From assembly GCA_021812985.1 (NCBI GenBank), contig JAKAMG010000001.1:62001-126000 (forward strand): a stretch of DNA of 64,000 bases, in the 5' to 3' direction. Made by a program: the position numbers and the translations under genes. The notes under the pieces were generated by a model. That model did no database searches and was not told where the DNA came from. It saw nothing but the letters and a program-made list of their open reading frames with translations. Below, one piece after another: positions 47,048 to 58,200 of this stretch (its first letter is position 1; each line of letters begins with the position of its first letter). The DNA comes from Bacteroidota bacterium. Its GTDB lineage: Bacteria > Bacteroidota > Ignavibacteria > Kryptoniales > JAKASW01.

Positions 47048-47827
47048 TTTCCCCTTTCTGAATTGCAGACAGAAGTAGAGCCCGTCCCTTATTTCAGTAA
47101 GCTTTACCCCCTCCGCCTCTTTGGGCAGGTAATCCCTCGGGGACCTGGACGACGGCTCTGAGGAGTTGAAGAAGCCGCGGTAGATCGGAAGCTTATTGTG
47201 TGAACGTGCGGCCTTCTCTGTCTCGTCGGCGATCATCATTCTCGCGCCAGGCTTCGCTACCCTGAACATCTCATCGATCGCCTTCGCCTTGTCTTCGAAG
47301 TAGTTTATCGAGCCGACGTTGAACACCACGTCGAAAGCTTCATCGCGAAATGGAAGCCGCTCGGCCTCTCCCTGGTACACTTCGACATCAAATCCGTATC
47401 TGCTGCCGCTGGCTAGGCATCTCTTGAGCTGTCCCCAGGAGACGTCTATCCCGAAGTATTCCGCGGTTCGGGGAAGGTACCGGACATTCACTCCGTTTCC
47501 GATTGATACCTCAAGTACCTTGTCTCCCGGGCGGACGTCGACGAATCTGAGATACTCGTTTCTTGATTCCGCCTCGCCCCCTTTCACGCGGAAGTATATG
47601 GACTGGGTAAATTCGTAGAAGGGGGAGAGGATGTCGTAGAAGCGGCGGCTCTTCGCGTCCGCCTCGGTCAGCTTGTCAGTGTCTATGAATACGGGGATTC
47701 CGTCCTTTATCCTGAAAAGCTCGCCGCTTTCACTTCCGGCGAGAAAAGTGCCGCCGGGTGTCTCCCTGATTTCGAGGGCTTCATGGTTGAACGGATTCCG
47801 CAAAAGCGAAAGGTGCTTCATGTCCAT
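47045..47827 (-). CDS. Class I SAM-dependent methyltransferase with Trm112-like N-terminus
   Basis: 260 residues. The N-terminal 50 (LLRNPFNHEALEI..LFRIKDGIPVFID) look like the Trm112 beta domain without its zinc cysteines. The Rossmann methyltransferase spans about 90-215: VLEVSIGNGVNVRYLP is the SAM glycine loop, EYFGIDVSWGQLK the acidic ribose loop, and FDVVFNVGSINYFEDK follows. Small-molecule methylation such as quinone or lipid is common for this family, but the substrate is unknown. It diverges from tyrosine phenol-lyase. A second ATG lies two codons in. Confidence 0.88.
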   Translation of the reverse strand: MDMKHLSLLRNPFNHEALEIRETPGGTFLAGSESGELFRIKDGIPVFIDTDKLTEADAKSRRFYDILSPFYEFTQSIYFRVKGGEAESRNEYLRFVDVRPGDKVLEVSIGNGVNVRYLPRTAEYFGIDVSWGQLKRCLASGSRYGFDVEVYQGEAERLPFRDEAFDVVFNVGSINYFEDKAKAIDEMFRVAKPGARMMIADETEKAARSHNKLPIYRGFFNSSEPSSRSPRDYLPKEAEGVKLTEIRDGLYFCLQFRKGK

Positions 47828-47927
47828 CCGGAAAGTCTCCGCTCAACTGCTGGAAACAGAGTCGTCATGGCTATAATTTAACAATTCATACGAACGAATC
47901 GACGCGAAAAACAGAGCGCTATTGACG

Positions 47928-47956
47928 TTGAAAGTATGAGTCGGAGCCGATAAATT
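47928..47956 (+). promoter_or_regulatory. Possible promoter for tyrosine phenol-lyase
   Basis: TTGAAA (47928-47933), 17 bases, TAAATT (47951-47956). Start expected near 47963, about 50 bases ahead of the ATG. A TTGACG lies just upstream, but its spacing is too long. Confidence 0.45.
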
Positions 47957-47962
47957 TCCTAA

Positions 47963-49405
<1,443 letters not shown>

Positions 49406-49414
49406 TGAAACAAG

Positions 49415-50677
49415 ATGCGGAGCCGGACGGCATCCCGGCCCCGCTCTAAATCCCACCCACGAGTGTACAGAGCAGCACAAGCAGACAGAGATAAAACAAG
49501 GGGCGTCCTCCTTCTTGCCGTTTCACGGTTTGCCAGGAGCATAGCAGCAGGGATGATCAACGTCGCATTCCCATATTACATCCTGACAACCTTGCGCTAT
49601 GGCGCGTTCGTGATAGGGCTGATATACGTCTCGGCCACGATAGCCACGGCTGTGCTCGGATTCTTTTCCGGGATCACAACTGACGTTTGGGGCAAGCGCG
49701 GGACGCTTATCATCGCGAGTGCGCTCCTTCCGCTCAGCGCCATCCTGGTTTATCTCTCTCCAAGTCTGTGGATCATCGTGCCGGCGGCGATGCTGGGCGG
49801 CTACTCAGCGACAGGATCGCTCGCGGGAGGGGGGATTGGGGGAGCGGTCCAGCCTATCCAGAGCGCGGTGTTAGCAAACCTCGCCCCCAACGACAAGCGG
49901 ACGAAATATTTCTCCGTCTTCACGTTCCTTTCCGGTGTCACGGCCGCCCTCGGGGCCCTCCTCTCAAAGGCTTTCAATGTCCATGACATATTCCTTGCGT
50001 CGGCCGTAATCTCAGCGCTGGGTGTGCCCGGCTTGTGGTTCCTGAAAGTGCCGGAAGCGAAAGGGAAAATAGGGAAGCTTAAAACGAAGTCAACTATCGG
50101 CAAGTTTACATTGACCGGTATGCTGAACGGCTTCTCCCAGGGTTTAATTGTCCCCTTTTTGATACCATTCTTCGTCCTCGTGTACCATGTTCCTAAAAAC
50201 CAGATGTCCGAATACGCGTTCGCCAGCGGGGCGCTCGGTTCGTTTGCCATATTGGGCGCGCCGCTCCTCGAAAAATACTTTGGATTCGTGAAGAGCATAG
50301 TCTTCACGCGGGGACTCGGGACAATACTCTTCGTGCTCTTTCCGATTATCAGGTTCCTGCCGTTCTCAATCTTCATCTATATCATCGGCCCCGCCCTGAG
50401 GGTGGCGGCCCTCCCTATCCAGCAGTCTGAGCTCACGAAGCGGGTTGACGAAGAGGAGATGGGGCGAGCGCTTGGAATAAACCAGGTGGCCCGACTCGCG
50501 GCCTCCTCGACCGGCACCGGTTTGAGCGGCTACCTCATGGACACAGCACTTTTCGAGATCCCGTTCTTCGCCTACGGTGCGATCATGCTCGCCAACCTTT
50601 ATTTGTACATAAGGTTCTTCGGTGAAAAGAAACCGGGGATTGAAAGCGAGATCGACGGCGAGTCAGAGACGAAGTAA
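49415..50677 (+). CDS. MFS transporter downstream of tyrosine phenol-lyase
   Basis: A 420-residue inner-membrane protein with about 12 spans: GAFVIGLIYVSATIATAVLG and the MFS loop motif DVWGKRGTLIIAS between spans 2 and 3 are seen. The first 35 residues are Arg-rich and hydrophilic and no ribosome site precedes the ATG, so the true start may be further in. Its closeness to tpl (9 bases) suggests co-transcription, with tyrosine uptake or phenol efflux as guesses. It converges on the bacilliredoxin gene. Confidence 0.85.
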   Translation: MRSRTASRPRSKSHPRVYRAAQADRDKTRGVLLLAVSRFARSIAAGMINVAFPYYILTTLRYGAFVIGLIYVSATIATAVLGFFSGITTDVWGKRGTLIIASALLPLSAILVYLSPSLWIIVPAAMLGGYSATGSLAGGGIGGAVQPIQSAVLANLAPNDKRTKYFSVFTFLSGVTAALGALLSKAFNVHDIFLASAVISALGVPGLWFLKVPEAKGKIGKLKTKSTIGKFTLTGMLNGFSQGLIVPFLIPFFVLVYHVPKNQMSEYAFASGALGSFAILGAPLLEKYFGFVKSIVFTRGLGTILFVLFPIIRFLPFSIFIYIIGPALRVAALPIQQSELTKRVDEEEMGRALGINQVARLAASSTGTGLSGYLMDTALFEIPFFAYGAIMLANLYLYIRFFGEKKPGIESEIDGESETK

Positions 50678-50779
50678 ACTTCACCCTGGCCGGTGGTCAG
50701 GCGTTCCTCTCTTTCACTTACGCTCTAGTTCGTCGGGCTCACGGGGGTGAAGCCACCTCGGGAGGCAGGCTAACCGCGC

Positions 50780-51196
50780 TCAGCAGAACTCCTCGAAAGT
50801 TTCGGCAAGCAGCCTGGCCACCGCCTCAGGTACCCTCCCCTCAATCTCGCTCCGTGGTATCATTCTGACGAGCGTTCCTTCCTTCATCAGTGCGAAGGAT
50901 GGGGATGAGGGGGGCTGGTTGGTGAAGTAGCTTCTCGCGCGATCGGTCGCCTCTCTGTCTTGTCCCGCGAAAACCGTGGCAACGCGGTCGGGAAGCTTGC
51001 TATCCTTCAGCGCCAAGGAGAGGGCGGGCCTTGCTATCCCGCCGGCACACCCACACGTGGAATTCACGAAGACCAGCGTCGTGCCGCTCAGCTTAATCAC
51101 CTCGTCCACCTCCTCGGGAGTCCTGAGTTCTCTCGCTCCGAGTGACTTCACTTCTTTGCGCATTTGATCTATGAATAAATCGAAAGTATCGAACAT
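50780..51196 (-). CDS. BrxA/BrxB-type bacilliredoxin
   Basis: 138 residues, the normal length for the YphP/YqiW family. The active site is the unusual CGC (C48 and C50) in FVNSTCGCAGGIARPA, with PSSPSFALMKEG later. In Firmicutes these proteins remove bacillithiol from oxidised proteins. Its presence hints that this organism makes bacillithiol or a related thiol, which is inference. It lies 129 bases downstream of the phosphohexomutase on the same strand. Confidence 0.92.
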   Translation of the reverse strand: MFDTFDLFIDQMRKEVKSLGARELRTPEEVDEVIKLSGTTLVFVNSTCGCAGGIARPALSLALKDSKLPDRVATVFAGQDREATDRARSYFTNQPPSSPSFALMKEGTLVRMIPRSEIEGRVPEAVARLLAETFEEFC

Positions 51197-51325
51197 TAGT
51201 AGCTCCTGGTTATCTCTTTCTAAACACCGAAGAGGTTGATTTAGGTTTCCGGCGGGTGGAGGGAAGGGAGGGAAATTAGGGGCGCGAGTCGTGCGAGTGC
51301 AGGCTCCCGCGCCCCGGTATTGAGA

Positions 51326-52726
51326 TTACAGGTTTGTGATAGCTTCGAGAATCCTGTCGACCTTTTCCTTTGAATCAGCCTCGCAGTAATAACGAATGAG
51401 CGGCTCCGTGCCAGAAGCACGGACGAGCATCCACCCGCCGTCTGCAAAGAAGTACTTGTAACCGTCGATCTTAAGAACGTGGTCAATCCTGTGTCCGGCG
51501 ACATCTTTCAGCCCCTTCTTCAGCCTGGCCAGCACTTTCTGCTTGTACTTCTCCGTGGTGCGGACGTCAATCCTCCGGTACACGTGCGGTCCGACCTGAT
51601 CGAAGAGTTCTTTCACCAGCTCACCGAGAGTTCGTCCACGCTTCACCATCATCTCGCAAAGCGTGAGGCCGAGGAAGAGTCCGTCGCGCTCAGGTATATG
51701 TCCCTTCAACCCGACGCCCCCGCTTTCTTCGCCTCCGATGAGGACGTCTCTGGAAACCATGAGCGATGCGACGTGCTTGAAACCTACGGGGAGTTCGGTC
51801 AGCGGAAGATTGTATATCTTCGCGAGCTTGTCCGGCATTTCCCCGACTGATACCGTCTTGACGACTTCTCCCCTCATTCCCTTGGTTTCGTAGAGATACT
51901 TCAGAAGAAGCGCGTAGACTTCCTGCGGTCCGACGAAGTTCCCATGTTCGTCGACGGCCCCGATCCTGTCGGCGTCGCCGTCAGTCGCGAGACCGACGTT
52001 GTAATTCCCTTGCGGGACAAATTTCATAAGCTCCGGGATGTGTGACGCGATAGGTTCCGGGTGTTCGCCCCCAAACGAGGGATTGAATTCGTTGTGTATA
52101 ACCACCGCGTCCTCGATTATTTGCTGGAGGATTCCCTGTCCGGCGCCGTACATGGCATCATGTGCGATCCTGAGCCTCGCGCTCTTGATTGCCGCCACGT
52201 CTATCTTCTTCTTCAAGTCGTCTATGTAAAGCTGGCGCAGGTTCGCTTTCCTGATCATTCCTTTCTTGCTTAGCTCCTCGAAGCTTTTCTTGACTACGGA
52301 CAGAGCCTTCTCAGATGTTTTGTTCGCTTCACGCTCGACCTTATTGACGATCTCCACATCCTCCGGTCCGCCGAAGTCCGCCTTGAGCTTGAAGCCGTTG
52401 TACTTCGACGGATTGTGGCTGGCAGTTATGACGACGCCTGCGGCCCCCTTGTATTCCGGGATAGCCAGCGAGAGTGCCGGTGTGGGGCAATAGCCGTCGG
52501 ATAAAGTCACCTTCAGTCCGGTGTTGGCGATTACCTGCGCGGCCCGTTCTGCGAATTCGGCCGAGAGAAACCTGGTGTCATAACCGATTAGTATGCCGTT
52601 TCTCGCCCTCTTGTGCTTCTTGTAAAACCTTCCCGTGGCAAGTGCGACTCTGGAGACATTGCTGAATGTATAGTCCTGCGCGATCACGCCGCGCCAGCCA
52701 TCGGTGCCGAATTTGATTTTTTCCAT
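51326..52726 (-). CDS. Phosphoglucomutase/phosphomannomutase-family phosphohexomutase
   Basis: 466 residues of the alpha-D-phosphohexomutase family. FGTDGWRGVI opens the protein, VITASHNPSKYNGFK holds the phosphoserine, GLATDGDADRIG the metal loop, GGEESGGVG the sugar-binding loop and VRASGTEPLIRYYCEA the phosphate loop. It moves phosphate between C1 and C6 of a hexose. It could turn the GlcNAc-1-P made by the GH94 enzyme into GlcNAc-6-P, or act on mannose or glucose phosphates; sequence alone does not decide. The start at 52726 has GGAAGG upstream and is preferred to an in-frame TTG at 52786. Confidence 0.9.
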   Translation of the reverse strand: MEKIKFGTDGWRGVIAQDYTFSNVSRVALATGRFYKKHKRARNGILIGYDTRFLSAEFAERAAQVIANTGLKVTLSDGYCPTPALSLAIPEYKGAAGVVITASHNPSKYNGFKLKADFGGPEDVEIVNKVEREANKTSEKALSVVKKSFEELSKKGMIRKANLRQLYIDDLKKKIDVAAIKSARLRIAHDAMYGAGQGILQQIIEDAVVIHNEFNPSFGGEHPEPIASHIPELMKFVPQGNYNVGLATDGDADRIGAVDEHGNFVGPQEVYALLLKYLYETKGMRGEVVKTVSVGEMPDKLAKIYNLPLTELPVGFKHVASLMVSRDVLIGGEESGGVGLKGHIPERDGLFLGLTLCEMMVKRGRTLGELVKELFDQVGPHVYRRIDVRTTEKYKQKVLARLKKGLKDVAGHRIDHVLKIDGYKYFFADGGWMLVRASGTEPLIRYYCEADSKEKVDRILEAITNL

Positions 52727-52836
52727 CCGAAGAATCCTTCCAGTTTTGGTGTTATCAGAGAAAAATCGTTCAGGAGCCTCGCTCAATTAACATTAAAATA
52801 AATGCCAGGGAGTTAAGTTTCAAAGATACGAAACCG

Positions 52837-52865
52837 TTGATATTGCAGCGGCAGGGGTTTATATT
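52837..52865 (+). promoter_or_regulatory. Sigma70-type promoter for the OPT transporter gene
   Basis: TTGATA (52837-52842), 17 bases, TATATT (52860-52865), giving a start near 52872 and a leader of about 145 bases. Confidence 0.55.
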
Positions 52866-53015
52866 CTCCGAGTCAATTCAATGTCCGAACTAATAACTAC
52901 GCGGTGCTGCCAGTCAATATAGATGCGACAGGACAACTTCGTCTTTCAATCGATCACCAATCAGGAAATCCTCAAACCAAAACACCGGAGTGTCCCTTCG
53001 GGAAAGGAGTAATCC

Positions 53016-55037
53016 ATGGCTGAGAACAAGCAGGCGCCCGGCACGGGCTTCCAGACCTATGTGCCTGCTGAAACCACGATGAGGGAGTTCAGCGTCAGAG
53101 CGCTCTTGCTGGGATTGATCATGTGCGTCATTCTTGGCGCAGCAAACGCGTACCTCGGTTTGAAGGCAGGCATGACTATCGCGGCGACATACCCCGCCGC
53201 CGTTATCGGCATGGCAGTCCTGCGCCTCATGAAGGGGAGTCTTCTCGAGGAAAATTTCGCCAGAACGGTCGGAGCCATCGGCGAGTCGATCGCCGCGGGG
53301 GCGGTCTTCACAATCCCTGCCTTTTACATCGCGGGGATATGGAAGCACTTCGACAGCAGCCACTACCTCGAGGCGACCGCGATCATGTTCGTCGGAAGCG
53401 TGCTCGGGATTCTATTCGTCACCATACTGCGCCGCGTCATGGTTGAAGACAAGGAACTGCCGTTTCCCGAATCTGTCGCCGCCTCTGAGATACACAAGGC
53501 GGGACGCTCGGGCGGGACGGGAGCCAAATATCTTTTCAGCGCGATGGGGCTTGGCGGCATAATACAGGCCCTCGGTCAGCTGAACTTTTTCGCGGCAGCA
53601 TGGGAGAGATTCATAAAGTTCACTCCTCTTTCGCTGTCGCTGGACAACGGAACCGGAAGCTCCGCAGTGCAGTCAGGTGGCGGCGCTCTCATCACAACGC
53701 CCGGAGTGAGTCCAGCTTACGTCGGCGTAGGCTACATCATAGGCCCTCGGCTTGCCGCGCTTAACTTCAGCGGCGGAGTCCTCGCGTGGGGACTTTTCGT
53801 GCCGTTGCTTCTCTACTTTGTCGGCCCGACTTCGCTCCCCGCCAACGCATCACAGAGCGCGTGGATTGCACTAAGCTACTCGGTATGGCTCACGCTCGTC
53901 CGCCCAATCGCGATCGGAGGAATGCTGTTCAGCGCCGCTTACACGCTCTATAAGATGAGGAAGAGCCTGAGCGTAGGACTCGGGAGGGCGGTCGGCGATG
54001 TCAGGAAAGCGGCTTCTGGCGGGAAGGTTGAAATTCGAACCGAGCGCGACATGGATTTCAGATACGTGGGAGGCGGAGTCATACTAGCCGGGATCGCCAC
54101 TTTCTTCATCTATAATTACTTTGCACAGAACGTCTCTGCGGCTTTGACGGCCACCGTCGTCATGCTCATCACCGGCTTCTTCTTTGCCGCAGTTTCAGGG
54201 TACCTGGTCGGCATAATCGGGTCGAGCAATAACCCAGTCAGCGGTCTGACGATATCTACTCTCCTCATAGCCGCCGTTCTTATGGTGATACTCGGCGAGA
54301 CAGGCATCACGGGCGTCGCGGCTGTTCTTGGAGTTGCGGCGGTTGTCTGCGTCGCTGCTGCGGTTGCAGGAGAGATGCTCCAAGACCTTAAGGTCGGACA
54401 CCTGCTCGGCGGCACGCCGTGGAAAATGCAGGTCGGCGATCTGCTTGGTGTCTTCGCCGGTTCGGCCGTGATGTTCGTGCCGCTTATGATTCTGAATCAG
54501 GGCGACATCAATCAAGGTGGTATCGGCTTTGGCGGAAGAAACCTTCCCGCACCGCAGGCCGGCATGATGGCCGCCCTCGCGCAGGGAATCGTCGGAGGAC
54601 ACATGGCGTGGCCCCTCGTCATAGTCGGAATGATAATGGCGTTCGGATTCATCATAAGCGGCGTCAGAAGCCCGATGCTCGTGTTCGTCGGAATGTACCT
54701 CCCCTTCGGGACGGTATCTGCAATATTCGTTGGCGGGCTCATTCGTGGAATAGTCGACATATTCGTCAGACGCCGGAAGTACAATGAAGCACAGGGCGCG
54801 AGGGTCGAAAATACCGGCATACTTCTCTCGTCTGGCTTTATAGCGGGCGAAGCCTTGACCGGGCTCGTCTTTGCCGCCCTGGCCTTCTACGACATCAAGT
54901 GGCCGTCAATATTCGCTAATCCGAACTTCGGGGTAAGTTTACTTGTCTTCCTCGTCCTTGCCCTGGTGCTCATCTACTTCCCGCTGAAGAACGCGGGTTC
55001 GCCGGATCAGCCGGCACCTCCCAAGGCGGCGATGTAA
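53016..55037 (+). CDS. OPT-family oligopeptide transporter
   Basis: A 673-residue inner-membrane protein with about 15-16 spans. The opening EFSVRALLLGLIMCVILGAA, AYLGLKAGMTIAATYPAAVI and the later GSSNNPVSGLTISTLLIA are typical of bacterial OPT transporters, which take up oligopeptides or metal-chelate compounds with protons. Peptide uptake would fit glycoprotein use elsewhere in the window and tyrosine phenol-lyase nearby. AAAGGAG precedes the ATG. A strong terminator follows, so it is probably a single-gene unit. Confidence 0.93.
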   Translation: MAENKQAPGTGFQTYVPAETTMREFSVRALLLGLIMCVILGAANAYLGLKAGMTIAATYPAAVIGMAVLRLMKGSLLEENFARTVGAIGESIAAGAVFTIPAFYIAGIWKHFDSSHYLEATAIMFVGSVLGILFVTILRRVMVEDKELPFPESVAASEIHKAGRSGGTGAKYLFSAMGLGGIIQALGQLNFFAAAWERFIKFTPLSLSLDNGTGSSAVQSGGGALITTPGVSPAYVGVGYIIGPRLAALNFSGGVLAWGLFVPLLLYFVGPTSLPANASQSAWIALSYSVWLTLVRPIAIGGMLFSAAYTLYKMRKSLSVGLGRAVGDVRKAASGGKVEIRTERDMDFRYVGGGVILAGIATFFIYNYFAQNVSAALTATVVMLITGFFFAAVSGYLVGIIGSSNNPVSGLTISTLLIAAVLMVILGETGITGVAAVLGVAAVVCVAAAVAGEMLQDLKVGHLLGGTPWKMQVGDLLGVFAGSAVMFVPLMILNQGDINQGGIGFGGRNLPAPQAGMMAALAQGIVGGHMAWPLVIVGMIMAFGFIISGVRSPMLVFVGMYLPFGTVSAIFVGGLIRGIVDIFVRRRKYNEAQGARVENTGILLSSGFIAGEALTGLVFAALAFYDIKWPSIFANPNFGVSLLVFLVLALVLIYFPLKNAGSPDQPAPPKAAM

Positions 55038-55094
55038 TTGCCTCTCAGGAAGTGAAGTAGAAGTTCAAGAGCAGGAATATATTATTGTTGGCTC

Positions 55095-55125
55095 AAGGGG
55101 CGGCTTCACGGCCGCCCTTTTTATT
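55095..55125 (+). terminator. Rho-independent terminator after the OPT gene
   Basis: AAGGGGCGGC (55095-55104), loop TTCACG, GCCGCCCTTT (55111-55120), ten pairs with one G-U, running into TTTTTATTT. It is the clearest terminator in the window. Confidence 0.9.
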
Positions 55126-55224
55126 TGTTGATTGTCGGACTCTTTGCCCCTTATAGCTTTTGACCCGATGCGCTATATTGCTCAACAGAGCTTCAATTGC
55201 ACAGAAAATAAGGAATCCCAGACG

Positions 55225-58200
55225 ATGAAACGTTCACTCGTTCTCTTCTTCTACCTGCTGCTGGCAGTTTCCATTCGGGGAATTGCCGGCCAGAAATCGA
55301 ACTCCGATTCCCTCATGACCCCTTCCACTTTCAGCGGCCTTTCCCTGCGGGCGATCGGACCCGCGGTCACTTCGGGGAGGATAGTGGCTATTGCGGTCGA
55401 CCCACGCAACCGGGCGCACTATTATGTCGGTGCCGCCTCCGGTGGAGTGTGGGAGACAAACAACGATGGAACGTCATGGACACCAGTGTTCGAGCATGAG
55501 CCGGTTTATTCGATAGGCGCGATTGCCATCGATCCAAATAATCCCTTCATCGTTTGGGTCGGGACAGGGGAAGCTAACAGCCAAAGAAGCGTCGGTTACG
55601 GTGATGGAATTTACAGGAGTGACGACGGCGGCAAGCACTGGATGAACATGGGGCTTAAGACATCCGAGCACATAGGCAAAATACTCATCGACCCTCGGAA
55701 TCCTGACGTCGTTTTTGCCGCCGCGCAGGGGCCTCTTTGGAATTCGGGAGGTGACCGCGGACTTTTCAAAACTACAGACGGCGGTAAGACGTGGAAAAAT
55801 GTTCTCAAGATAAGTGAGAACACCGGAGTCAATGATGTCGAGATGGATCCAGAAAATCCGAACGTGATGTATGCGTCCGCATACGAGAGACGGAGGCACG
55901 TCTGGGGATTCATAGATGGCGGCCCGGAAAGCGGTATCTATAAGTCTACCGATGAAGGAGAGACATGGCGTAAGGTGACGAACGGCCTCCCCTCCGCGGA
56001 TATGGGCAAGATCGGTATGGCGATTTCTCCTGTAGAGCACAACGTGGTCTACGCGACAATCGAGGCCGCTGAAGGACAGGGCGGCATATTCAGGTCAACC
56101 GATTTCGGAGAGACCTGGCAGAAGATGAACAGCTACAATGAAACCGCAATGTACTATGCGACGATCTATGCCGACCCCAAAGACGTGAACAGGATCTATC
56201 TGATGGGGACTTTCCTCATGTACTCGGATGACGGCGGGAGGACGATGCTCCACTTGAACGAGAAATGGAAGCACGTCGACACGCACGTCATGTACATAGA
56301 TCCGCGCGACCCGAAATACTCCCTGGTCGGATGTGACGGTGGATTGTATGAGACTTACGATCGTGCAAAGACGTGGAACTTCAAGAGCAATCTTCCCATA
56401 ACGCAGTTCTATGACGTAGATGTAGATAATTCAAAGCCCTTCTATTACATCTATGGTGGAACGCAGGATAATAATTCCGTCGGAGGTCCCTCCCAGACCA
56501 TGAGTGCGTCCGGGATCGTAAACTCCGATTGGTTTGTCACCGCCCAGGGCGATGGGTTCCAGTCACGCGTCGACCCGGTAGATCCTAATACTGTGTATGC
56601 GGAGAGTCAGTACGGAGGCCTTGTGCGCTTCGACAGGAGCACTGGGCAGATGGTCGGCATCCAGCCGCAGCAGGGGAAGGACGAGCCTCCTCTAAGGTGG
56701 CAGTGGGATTCGCCCATCATGATCAGTCCATTCGATCACAACGATGTCTACTTTGGCGCGAACAAGCTGTTCAAGAGTACTGACCGGGGAGACAGCTGGA
56801 CTGAGATCAGCGGTGACTTAACGCGTCAGATTGACGTGAACAAGTTGAAAATCCTTGACCGTGTTTGGGGACCGGACGCCGTCGCGAAGAATGCATCCAC
56901 GACATTCTATGGAACGACCACGAATATTTCCGAATCTCCGCTGAAGCGCGGGCTCTTATATGTCGGAACGGACGATGGACTCATTCAGGTGACCGATAAC
57001 GACGGAAAGGTGTGGAGGAAGATCGAGAGGTTCCCCGGCGTACCGGAAATGACATATGTCTCGCGTCTCGCCGCTTCCAAGCATGATGTAAATACGGTCT
57101 ATGCTGCGTTTGATAATCACAAGAACGGAGACTTCAGGCCGTATCTCCTGAGAAGTACCGACCAGGGTAGGAGCTGGAAATCAATAACTTCAAACTTGCC
57201 GGCCAACGGTCCAGTCCTCGCGTTCGCCCAGGATTATCAGGACCCAAATCTTCTCTTTGTCGGCACGGAGTTTGGCCTGTTCTTTTCGAACAATGGCGGC
57301 GAAAAATGGGTGCGGCTGGAAGGCAACTTCCCGACAATTCCCGTGCGCGACCTCGCGATTCAGAAGGAGTCCTGCGATTTGGTGGTAGCCACATTCGGAA
57401 GAGGTTTCTATGTGTTTGACAATTATTCTCCTTTGAGGACCGCGGATGAATCGATGCTGTCGGATGCGGCGTCGCTTTTCCCCGTCAGGAATGCGGCTGA
57501 ATATGTGCTGAAAGAACCGCTGGGTGATGTGGGAAAAGGGGCGCAAGGAGAGTCTTATTTTACGGCGCCCAATCCCCCATTCGGAGCCACTTTCACTTAC
57601 TATCTCAAGGAGAGCATCCGGACTCAAAAGGAAATCAGGCAAGCTGAGGAAAGCAGCGTCGAAAAGAGCGGAGGCACGTTGAATTATCCGACCTACTCGC
57701 AGCTGACCGCAGAGGCGATGGAGTCCATGCCGAGGGTCGAGCTGAAGGTGATGGATGAGAGTGGGAATGTCGTGAGAAGGCTCGAGGGTCCGACCGCTTC
57801 CGGTTTCCACCGTGTGGCCTGGGATCTCAGATATCCCGGCATGATTGTCAGGCAGAATCATTCTCGGAATGATGATGAGGCGGGACCGTTCGTGATGCCT
57901 GGTGCTTATTCCGTCGTTCTCTGCGAGGTGGCCGATGGAAGGACCGAAGAGCTATCCGCACCGCAACGCTTCATGGTCACCGTCGCGGGGGAGGATAAGA
58001 TGCCGCCTCAGGTCCGGTCCGAACTTGTAGCGTTTCAGCGAAAGGTCGTAAGGCTTCACGGCGCCGTATACGGTGCGCTGCAGACCGCGAGGGAACTTGG
58101 TCCCAGGCTGGCACTAATCGGAAGAGCCCTGGATCAGTCGGACACCAGCGTCGAGACTCTGAGGGTGGAGGTTAACGCGATGAAGATGGAACTCGATTCC

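Noticed and set aside
50679-50752. CTTCACCC/GGGTGAAG repeat between convergent genes
   Set aside because: The 58-base spacing makes a stable hairpin unlikely; probably chance.
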